NCBI GenBank assembly: GCA_030068145.1
Contig: JAPJBO010000011.1
Span: forward strand, 186,001 to 250,000
DNA length: 64,000 bases
Direction: 5' to 3'
From: Diplonema papillatum
Taxonomy: Eukaryota; Euglenozoa; Diplonemea; Diplonemida; Diplonemidae
Shown here: positions 54,057 through 64,000 of the stretch, piece by piece
Numbering within the stretch: position 1 is the first letter of the stretch
Layout of the letters: every line of letters starts with the position of its first letter
Notes under the pieces: generated by a model
The model's database searches: none
What the model saw: only the letters and a program-made list of their open reading frames with translations
Told to the model about the DNA's origin: nothing
Made by a program: the position numbers and the translations under genes

Positions 54057-54439
54057 TGTAGTTCATCCAAACATAGAGAGAAGACAGCGCCCTCTGAGGT
54101 CGCCCAGGGCGGAGTATATATATATTTTTCCCCTTTTTTTTTTTTTTTTTTTTTTGGAGCAACATACCACGCTGTGGACATGTCAGTACAAAAAAGAAAG
54201 TTGACAGGGGAACTGGAACCTGCCATGTAAAGATACAAAACAGGTCCTTCGCACACAAAGGGAACATTTCCGGAACGACGTGACGGTTAAACGAAGCCAA
54301 CGATTCTTCGGACGAGGTGTTAGGTTGGTCGGTTGGCGCAGTTCCGTGTTTGTCCATCTCCGTAAATGTTCTCTTTGAGGTGGGCTAACCACTGGCGTTG
54401 CGAACGGCACCCCCCCCCCCCCCCCCCCCCCCCACGTCG

Positions 54440-54745
54440 TCTTCCGTGCTCTGCGTAGTTTACTTCGCAGATTGCCACCGTAAAAGAAGACGAGGTTGGG
54501 TTCTGTAGCCACGAGTACGGCCGGCTCCGTGTGTTATTAACACGGTTGTCGGGACTTTCTTCCCGATACGGACGGTGCTTGTGCTCCCGCAGCACGGGAG
54601 GTCCTGCCTGTGACGAGCTACGCTGTCCTGTCTGCAGACGCTCAGGTTCCGCGCTGATGATGGTTCGCCTTGTATCCGTGGCTTAAGGACCGAAACACGG
54701 CGCAGGCAGGACACAGCGCTATGCTGCTGCGTTCTTGCACCCCCT
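54440..54745 (+). repeat. Family D, long copy
   Basis: GCAGATTGCCACCGTAAAAG through CACGGTTGTCGG, GACGAGCTACGCTGTCCTGT, GCTCAGGTTCCGCGCTGATG, GTATCCGTGGCTTAAGGACC, GTTCTTGCACCCC. Confidence 0.75.
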
Positions 54746-54784
54746 CACCTTCAAAAAAAAAAAGAAAAGAGGACTAACCGTACG

Positions 54785-56716
54785 GGACACACTTAAGTCG
54801 GGAAATTACTTATCGGAACGTTACCGATAAGTAATTTTTTGTTACCGATAAACAATTTCCTGTTGCCGGTAAACAATTTTTGTTACCAATAAATAATTTT
54901 GTTGTTACCGATAAATAATTTCTCGTGTTACCGATAAATAATTTTCTGTTACCGACAAGTAATTTTGGTGTTAGGGTAGGCGGTTTTTTTTTTTTGGCCC
55001 ATGTCCGTCGGCCCACAGAAATTTACGCGCGCGCGCGCAAAAAAAAAAACTTTTCAGAAAAAAAAAACTTTTGCCACAAGACTTTCTGCTACTGGATGTC
55101 ACACCATATGTGCCGGCTATACTACTGGCCAGTCCGCTGTTGGCACTTTTGTGCCCGTTGTTGATAGAATTTCTGGACGATGAGCTCAAAGGTGAGTGTG
55201 AAGATGAACTTGATGTGTCCGAGGGGTTGCGGTGGCAGTCTAGAGTTCAACAGTCCTGAACGCCGCGCGGGGTGCGTTCCGACAAAACCTTCCATAGTCG
55301 GAGGCTGCAGATGATAGACGATGCCACAGGAGAAAAAACACTCGGGTTTGAACTCGAGATCGCGGTTCGCTGGGTACGCTGCGAACAATAAAGCAGTGAC
55401 CCAGAGGACTGTCGATTGCGCGGGTGTCCGTCAATCTCTTATCTCTCTTCTGACATGCCCCATTGCGATGTCACGGTCCTACCGAACCACCGTGCGAGAG
55501 CCTACTGACGGCTGGTCGGTGGCATTTCCATCGGCGAGAATAAGCGCCAGCTACCCGCAGATAGTATGGTGAACTTCAACTTCTGCTTTCCTCCACCTTG
55601 TGCAAGGATGGTTGCTCTCGCGGCTTCTGCGGCGGTCTGCTGTTGAAACCCCCAAAGGCGGACGTCGACACCGTCACTTCGGGTGTAGTGGCTTTGTCAA
55701 TATTACCCGAGTACACAAAGATGCCCTGCTTGGTGTAAACGGAGTTTGTCGGTACTCTGCCGACCCTCCTGTCAGCAAGCTTTAGCCAGTGGCCACCTTC
55801 TGATGCGTAGCAAACGGCGCCGGACTCACAAGATGTACCTCACCCACATCGAAAGAGACCATTGATGTCTCGACATCCGCACGGAGGGCAGGTGCTTCTA
55901 GCACACGGCAATTGGTTAGACGCCGTGTGCAACGAAGGCAGTTATGCTCAGGGATGTGCGGTCTAGACTGTCAGGCGACGAGTGCCGTTTTCTTCGCAAA
56001 TATACCGCGGCACAAGGCATTGCCGCCGGTCAAGTGCACTAAGTCGCAAGCACCGTGAACGCATCGCTTGCCCCGCGTCCTTTTCATGCCTCCTCAGTCG
56101 AGTCTCAGATACTAGTAGCTGCTTGAGGCGTCGGAAGGCATAGACGCGTGCACTGCCCCGGACTGGTTCTGTGTGATAATCGCACCACAGTGGCAAAACC
56201 TCCCGACATGCCTTGCCGGTAAAACCGCGCACACTTTCGAGGCTGAGGCTGTGCTTGTATCCCGCGTGCTTCGACTGCGTCCAGCAGGAGCTACGCAAAT
56301 CTTGCTGTTTAGATTGACACCAACGTCAAAGTAGCACGATATTGCTTGCCCAGCGCACCAACCCAGCACCGGGCATAGTGAGGTAAACAAAGTCTACGCG
56401 ATTTGCATCGCCGTGAAGTATCGGTGTGATGAACAGGTTTTCGACTTTTCGCGAGCCGGACACGCTCGTGACTACGCCTGCAGTCGCTCTCACGACCGGT
56501 TCCAATGCACAGATCCCAAAAGTTTTTTTTTGGCAAAAGTTTTTTTTCCGGGGGTTCCCAAAAATTTACGCGCGCGCGGACATGGGCCAAAAAAAAAAAA
56601 ACCGCCTACCCTAACACGAAATTATTTATCGGTAAAAAGAAATTATTTATCGGTAACAAAATAATTACGTATCGGTAACAGTTTCCGATAAATAATTTCC
56701 CGACTTAAGTGTGTCC
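54785..56716. mobile_element. 1.93-kb foldback-type transposon, GGACACACTTAAG ends
   Basis: Terminal inverted repeats begin GGACACACTTAAGTCGGGAA. They contain tandem TTACCGATAAATAATTT subrepeats (about seven on the left, four on the right), then TTAGGGTAGGCGGTTTTTTT, a GGCCCATGTCCG word, a CGCGCGCG run and AAACTTTTTT tracts, mirrored on the right. The arms are about 300 bp left and 200 bp right. The interior (55085-56510) is less AT-rich and has several modest ORFs (for example minus 55963-56298) with no recognised transposase. No clear target duplication. Confidence 0.8.
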
Positions 56717-57177
56717 GATATGGTTTTTTCCGAAAAAAAAAAAAAAGAAAAGGTCGAAAAAAGATATCTCTAGCTCAGGGGCTAAGAAAAAAGTGCAATT
56801 CACTCTGAAAGCAAAAAAGAAACCGAAGCGAAAACACACCCCATCCGTACGCCCTTGCGGGATCGCCGGAGACGCAAACCAAAAAAAGAGAGGGGGTGTA
56901 ACCCTTTTTCGTGAACGTGGCTGTTTGTTTGCCGTGTGGTCACGAAAAAAAAACCATGCACGTACTGCATTGGGGGGGCACCCAATCCCGGTTTTCACGA
57001 CGGAGTGAGAAATCACCCGACACGAGCTCACCCCATTCTTCCCTCTCCACCCTACCAAGCCTTTCCGGTCTACCGGAGACTCGAATACCAGTCCTTCAAA
57101 CCTCAAAACACGCTAGTCATGACCAAAACCACGCTCGAGAATCCAGATCTCTGGCTTGAGACCTGGCTACGGTCTTC

Positions 57178-57465
57178 CTCAACACAAACAGGGGATTAGC
57201 TTCTGTATCCACATTTGGACTGTCAGTCCAAATTTGGAAAAGCCGGCGGGGAAAAAGAAGAAAAAAAACGGCACTCCACCGTCACCCAGGCCCCCCAGCA
57301 GAGGTGGCCGCAATGTGCAATCCGAGGCACTCAGGGCCCAGCATTGTCGTGAAGATACGTCGCGTCGCGCTGTGCTGAGCCCATTCCTGAGTGAGGACGC
57401 AAAAAGCCGTTGGCGGTCCAAATTTGGAAAATGAGCCGGAGACCAAGCCAAATTACTTAGCTAAT
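57178..57465 (+). repeat. Family K, copy 2
   Basis: GGGATTAGCTTCTGTATCCA, AAAAGCCGGCGGGGAAAAAG, CAGAGGTGGCCGCAATGTGC, AAGATACGTCGCGTCGCGCT, AAATTTGGAAAATGAGCCGG. Lacks the internal insert of copy 1. Confidence 0.8.
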
Positions 57466-58243
57466 GCCCTAAACACAAAAACTTTCACTCTAAAAAAAAA
57501 AGAAATGTCGACCGCACAAAAAACAACGACCCCCCCCCCCCCTAAAAACATGCAGAGAGAGGTCCTACCTGGTAGGAATCAACCTGCCCCCCTCTCAGCA
57601 ACACAGAAAAAAAAAACCATTTTGAACGCCTGTGCAGCATCGTCAGAAACGTGAAATACAAGTTTCAAAAAGCTTTCACAAACATGAACCGAGCAAATGT
57701 GCAGGTAGGGAGGGGAACAGATTTTTCTTTTAAGGCGCTTGCAACATGTGTGAAACTGAACCGCCCGATTAGGACCTTCTGATCATGATCGTTTGTAAAT
57801 TGCCACCTGAACCCACGTCCAGGTTTTGGGTTCAGGTTAGTGCGGTCAACGAAAACTCTAATCTGCTTTGTACTCGAGGAGCCGCCGGTTGCAAACCACG
57901 AACACAATGTTCCACACAGAATAACCTGTACTCGTTTAAACTTGTCCATCCGAGTCTAGAGATGAGTTTCGACGAGAATGGTACTCCCCGTTACTCTACT
58001 TTTAAGCAATCCCCCTCTAAAAAAAAATACATCATCAGGGAGAATTTACGCTTCGTATGCACTGTATGCGCCCTCAAGAAATGTGAAGCTTGGGCAATGA
58101 GAGGATCCCCCCCCCGCTCTTCAAACCCAAGAAACATTTTCCCCCAGGCACGCAAACCCGCAAACCCGACCCCAGGCACGCAACAGTTTTGGGCGAGGAT
58201 AGCGAAAGGGCGAATGCACAGGTTTCGTTTATTCTCCATTTGA
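57466..58243. other. Non-coding spacer
   Basis: Poly-A and poly-C runs around 57492-57545. No supported gene. Confidence 0.35.
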
Positions 58244-58288
58244 AGTCACCCCGGAGGCTCTGAAACCCCGGAATTCCAAGCGAAACGT
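58244..58288 (+). repeat. A-tailed repeat T, diverged copy
   Basis: AGTCACCCCGGAGGCTCTGA, AACCCCGGAATTCCAAGCG. Confidence 0.6.
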
Positions 58289-58439
58289 CTTTCTCGCAGA
58301 GAACGCCTCCTTCCCCCGCCTATTCCCCCCGGCGCAACCGCCGGCGACTCTGCCAAAAAAAAAAAAAAAAAAAAAATCGCACCGGGTGAGGTCACTCAAA
58401 AAGCGCTTTCGATTTTCTATCCCGCCAACAGGTGTAACG

Positions 58440-58790
58440 CAGTGGAATCAGCCTCAGAAGCTGGAGCTGAAGCTGGAGTGGGAAAAAAGCGGGTGTCACA
58501 CCCGCTCTTTTTTTTTTGTAGGAAAAGAAACTTGCACCACTTCATGTGGTCAGCAGCAAGATTAGCAGCTTTCTGGCTTCACCTTTTACTCCAACCATAC
58601 GGCGAGCGGCAAGCAGAGCAGGAGCGGTGGACGAGAGTGACAGACACAAGCATAGGAGTGAGGATTTTATTATTTGGGTCTGCATGTACGCGCGTTTTAG
58701 TCACAGCACGCCCGCTTTTCGCCTGTGTTCTCGGGCACACCACACCCCTTCTTCAACTCCAGGTTCTGAGGCTCCACCCAGTGTTGGCCA
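58440..58790. repeat. Foldback family FB-CCCG with inserted sequence
   Basis: Left half 58443-58515 (GAATCAGCCTCAGAAGCTGG, AAGCGGGTGTCACACCCGCT). Right half 58705-58785 (CACGCCCGCTTTTCGCC, GGGCACACCACACCCCTTCT, TTCAACTCCAGGTTCTGAGG). About 190 bp of unrelated sequence lies between them. Confidence 0.55.
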
Positions 58791-59274
58791 CGACACGGAA
58801 AACTCGCAATGTGTGTCTTGCGTTTCAAAAGTAGACGAAATCGCAAAAGACTGCCGCGCAACAGAGAACGCCAATGAAGTGAGCCTGGCCGAGCTGGATG
58901 CACCTGAGAGAAAGGGGGGGGGGGGTCGAATATATCACCTGTGTCATTATTCGATTCGTTGCTGGGGGCCCCCCTTTTTCCGGTCTTTCAGGGTCCTTTC
59001 CCGGCGGTTTGGCAACACGTTTTGCAGGCGTTTTATCAACCCACACCAGTGTGGATCAACCTTTCCTGGGGGTTCCGAATGTTCTTGGGTTCCCTGTGTC
59101 CCAGGAATAGCGAAGAAACAGAAGGGATTCCAACACACACCCACACACACAAGGCGTGATCATCACGAACGGACGGCAGGAGCGTCGGCAGTAACGTGAG
59201 AAGGGCGCAAAACTGGGCTATATTCCGCGCAGGGGATTACCCACAACTGAGCTCCAACACACCTAGCAAGCTTG

Positions 59275-61014
<1,740 letters not shown>

Positions 61015-61019
61015 CAAAT

Positions 61020-61400
61020 CTGTAAGAAATCATCGGGCCAGTCTGCCGAAGACTCCGGAGCTCTCAAAATGATAACCCCCCGGCTTGGCAAAGGGTCTTC
61101 GCCCTCCCATCACCACCCAACACCCTGCCTCAATGGTCATAGCATACATCGGACTTTTCCGCCTCCTCAAGAGTCTCAAAAAAAAATCATTGGGCTAGTC
61201 TGCCGAAGACCCCAGAGCACTTGAGAACGAGGCTTACCAAAGTGATAGTAACACGTCTCCGCCCTCCCATCACCACTCAACACTCAGCCTCAATGGTCAA
61301 CCGGAGACGATAACCTTTACACCTCAAGAGTCTCAACAAGAAATCATCGGACTAGTCTGCCGAAGACCCCGGAGCTCTAAAAAATCCCGGCGTTGGTAAA
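61020..61400 (+). repeat. Tandem repeat, unit about 150-160 bp, 2.5 copies
   Basis: AAATCATCGGGCCAGTCTGC, CGAAGACTCCGGAGCTCT, CGCCCTCCCATCACCA-CAACAC, GCCTCAATGGTCA and CCTCAAGAGTCTCAA recur in order at about 61025, 61180 and 61335 (partial). Confidence 0.75.
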
Positions 61401-62177
61401 AGGAAGAAACCGACGTGCCGGTAGCGAAAAGCCGTAAAGAAACGCGAGAAAAAGCAAGCAACCGGAAACACAAATACAGGGGCGAACGCCTACTAATCGA
61501 ATCACAATAGACGCCTTCGCTGGGAGGGATTTGTGCCCTGCGTGTTGTCAAACTGCCGAGAAAGCGGTGAAGTGTGAACACGTATTCATAGTTGCCATCA
61601 CTACCATGCTGAGTGGCGGTCTTTTCTCGGGGAAAACGAGCTTAGGCTTGGTTTACGAGAATTTGTCAGAGCAACTTCCCACCCTACAGGTGTCACGGCA
61701 GGTCTTAGCAGTCTAATACTGCATGCCTGCCTTCGTGGCACCACTTTACTGTGCTTCGCACGACTACAATAGATGGTACGACACTTACAAACTTGGCTAG
61801 CCGTAGTTAAGGTGTATAATCATACCACTTCCAGCCTCAATGGTCAACCGGAGACCCTAAAACACCGAACCTCTAAACCACAATAAACGCTAAAAGGTAG
61901 CCTCTCCTGAAGGCCGGTCCAGCCCCTCTTGATAGACCATGATGTGCCACGATACACAGCATCAGGAATCACAACCGGTTCAGCTAACCGAAGCCCAAGT
62001 GTTGCTACGAAGCCCATTCTCGACAGCAGCTGGGGACTTAATACACCGGCTTCTAAGAGAAAAAAAAAAAAAAAAAAAAAAAAAAAAGTGATCCAAAAGA
62101 ATAACACAAAAAGTACAGCGAATTTCGCCGGAAACACAAAAATGAATTCACTCTTAAAAATACACCCATTCATGAAC
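61401..62177. other. Non-coding spacer
   Basis: 61842-61897 repeats 49328-49380 (CCTCAATGGTCAACCGGAGA, CCGAACCTCTAAACCACAAT, AACGCTAAAAGG). Poly-A of about 25 at 62063-62088. A short frame at 61531-61716 is discussed in the findings. Confidence 0.4.
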
Positions 62178-62233
62178 GGTCACACGGAGACCCTAAACCC
62201 CCGGAATTTCAAGCGAGCTTTAACTCTAAAAAG
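62178..62233 (+). repeat. A-tailed repeat T copy
   Basis: GGTCACACGGAGACCCTAAA, CCCCCGGAATTTCAAGCGAG, CTTTAACTCTAAAAA. Confidence 0.8.
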
Positions 62234-62710
62234 AAACGCAAACCCCAACCTTGAGAAGGCGCGTACTACAAAAAACAGGAAGAACTACAGAAGGTATGCG
62301 ACGCGAGTCACGGATTACACTGTAAACTTGCAAACCGGACCCCCTTGTGCCTGACCTAGCTTAACAAGGATGCCACCTGCCTCGCATGGCAATCAAAGAC
62401 TTAAAACTACCGACTTCTTAATACAAGAAACAGTCTACAAAAAGAATGCGTCGAAGGCAGTGTTCTGTCTAAACATTAAGCTGGGAACCCCGACGACCCC
62501 CCCCCAACCTTTTCTTCTCTAAACATGAAGCTGAGATCCCCCCCACATCACCCCCCCCCCCCCCCCCCCAACTTTTTCCTCTCTTTGTATGGAGCCAAAA
62601 AAGGATAAATCTGCATTTATTTTTTGTTCAATTAGCTCGCCGCCCTGAGCTTGTCGACTACTCCAAAACAATGGCAAATCGTTCCCGCTGAAAGAAAAAC
62701 AAATGTCTCT

Positions 62711-62806
62711 GACCCAAACAACTTCCGCCGGTAGAGAAACCCTGCATAATTAAATCAACTGCATTCGGGTGGGCTGGTCTGGTCTGACACTTGCTGTCGT
62801 CAGACG
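62711..62806 (+). repeat. R95, copy 4
   Basis: GACCCAAACAACTTCCGCCG, GTAGAGAAACCCTGCATAA, CAACTGCATTCGGGTGGGCT, GTCTGACACTTGCTGTCGTC. More diverged than the 12.3 and 41.7 kb copies. Confidence 0.7.
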
Positions 62807-62979
62807 GAGGGGAAAGAGAACGAGAGGAAACAAATAGAAGGAGGCCGTATGAGTGCGCGCACGAGTTAGTGAAAGAATGACCTACAAAGATACTGACAAA
62901 CACGCCTTTCCTTTTCAATTTCTCCTCTTTTTGCCTCTATGAACAGATGCTGCTTTCGTAAGGGGAATGGGGGAATAAA

Positions 62980-63104
62980 AAGCTTACCTCGTGCAACCAC
63001 CACTCTTACGACACTCAGAGCACAAAGGATATCTTCCCATTACGACGAAGGTCACCCGGAGACTCTAAAACCCCGGAGTTTCAAGCGAACTTTCACTCTA
63101 AAAA
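62980..63104 (+). repeat. A-tailed repeat T, medium copy
   Basis: TACCTCGTGCAACCACCACT, CTTACGACACTCAGAGCACA, ATATCTTCCCATTACGACGA, GGTCACCCGGAGACTCTAAA to TTTCACTCTAAAAAA. 5'-shortened relative to 52512 and 53070. Confidence 0.8.
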
Positions 63105-63831
63105 AGTGCAGAGGTTTGGCACAGCACTTCAAGCGATCTTAGAAGATCAATACTATTCCGACGAGAATTGACACTTGTACACAGGGTATCACCCCGTCGC
63201 TATCCCGAGAAAAACACACTGCGAGAAAATACATATGAGACGATGCCAAAACCCCCCCCCCCCTTTGCACTAATAAAAAAAATTTTGATGTCACCCCATA
63301 CTGGCCCCGAAACCCCACTTGTGTGGCCCAAAACGGTTCCCAAACGGTTTTTGGCGGGCTGAGTCGAGGTAAAGGGGTCTCTGAAGGCCCACGAATAGGC
63401 CCAGGTGGGCCCAGGTGGGCCCCGGAGCGGGCACTCAGCGCGAGGGGGAGAGCCCCCCAAAATGGGGTCATTTTCGGGCCTCGCCACTACTCAAGCTAGT
63501 CAAACACTTTCTGGCCTCCAGCGGGAAACCCAGACTTCAAAACGACAAGATCGGCTGTGTTCCGCTGTAGATAGCCACCAGCGGGTCCTCTTGAAGCCGA
63601 AGAGTGCTCTCGGGGGTCACAGTTAGCCCCATGTGTGCAGCGCCAGCAGTGGGCAGGCACACGCTTAGAATGTGTGGTATGCAAGTGCACCCTGCCTAGA
63701 ATCCGGCTTCACCCGCTTTTGAGAACACAGTGCTTACAAGGAAAACGCAGAATATAAGGTGGAAAAATGCAAAAGAACCAAGATGAGACTCCCCCGCCAA
63801 CGCCAATCTCGGCAGCCTTTCCCCGGTTCTT
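63105..63831. other. Spacer before the right-edge gene
   Basis: No repeat or RNA recognised. The two overlapping minus ORFs at 63139-63487 are Pro/Gly-biased and unsupported. Confidence 0.35.
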
Positions 63832-63999
63832 TCAGAGATTGTCACCCACGACCATTCCAACAGCCCTGTACCGGGCACGTGCCCAGTCCAAACCGCTCAC
63901 GATGCGTCGCCGGCTCGCCTCGTCGTCAAGGCTGTTGAAGGCTTCTGAAAGCCTACCAGAAAGGCGCTTCCAGATGTCAACGTTCTCCTCCTCTGTCAT
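63832..63999 (-). CDS. C-terminal end of an unknown gene running in from the right edge
   Basis: Minus-strand frame of 55 codons from an in-frame ATG at 63999-63997 (MTEEENVDIWKRLSGRLSEA ... LDDEASRRRIVSGLDWARAR ... VVGDNL) to TGA at 63834-63832. The composition (balanced charged and hydrophobic residues, heptad-like spacing) is protein-like and unlike the surrounding repeats. The gene may begin beyond the window. No domain recognised. Confidence 0.4.
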   Translation of the reverse strand: MTEEENVDIWKRLSGRLSEAFNSLDDEASRRRIVSGLDWARARYRAVGMVVGDNL

Positions 64000-64000
64000 T

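Noticed and set aside
54965-54980. TTAGGG as a telomere
   Set aside because: Single occurrence inside a transposon arm; no tandem array anywhere in the window.

Overview
This is a gene-poor, repeat-rich stretch of a eukaryotic nuclear genome. There are no operons, Shine-Dalgarno-spaced ORFs or phage-like blocks. Instead there are long pure (CA)n tracts, many A/T/C homopolymers, several families of DNA transposons, a non-LTR retrotransposon ORF, and dispersed A-tailed repeats. One clue to the organism is a minus-strand fragment of the 5' end of small-subunit rRNA near 51.5 kb. It carries the variant GTTTCAAGGA, where most eukaryotes have GTCTCAAAGA. As I recall, the variant is typical of Euglenozoa (kinetoplastids, euglenids, diplonemids). 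I therefore lean weakly towards a euglenozoan protist; other algal or protist lineages are not excluded.

Only three stretches look like host genes: a C2H2 zinc-finger protein at the left edge (8-838, +), an unknown helical and Ala/Pro-rich protein (30359-31075, +), and the C-terminal end of an unknown gene entering from the right edge (63832-63999, -). Two further stretches (4.65-5.26 kb and 7.65-8.29 kb) read like degraded coding sequence.

Layout. 0-6 kb: zinc-finger gene, foldback repeats, and a short hAT transposon with an 8-bp target duplication nested in an older repeat. 6.2-8.9 kb: two arrays of an 11-bp A-tract repeat, expected to be strongly curved DNA. 9.4-13 kb: a 34-bp tandem repeat, dispersed repeats, the first 68-bp-repeat element, and paired hairpins. 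14.1-18.9 kb: a retrotransposon ORF intact over about 1360 codons, with a 68-bp structured repeat at its 5' side and tail; ORF-less relatives lie at 11.2-11.75 and 36.7-37.45 kb. 19.9-23.3 kb: two tandem ACTAGT-rich foldback elements bracketed by one 9-bp target duplication, the longer one carrying an EF-hand-coding fragment. 26.2 kb: a 13-bp minisatellite. 27.6-29.1 kb: a roughly 205-bp tandem array split by an 870-bp inverted-repeat transposon. 29.3 kb: a (CA)152 tract just upstream of the 30.4-kb gene. 31.9-63.1 kb: a mosaic of same-orientation dispersed modules, including an A-tailed, 5'-truncated family of about 190 bp, two copies of a 320-bp MITE with 9-bp target duplications, a 1.93-kb foldback transposon, two divergent rRNA fragments and a second (CA)n tract.

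Almost everything here is mobile or repeat DNA. The most unusual item is the RT-bearing element: its ends, repeats and deletion derivatives do not fit a standard LINE.
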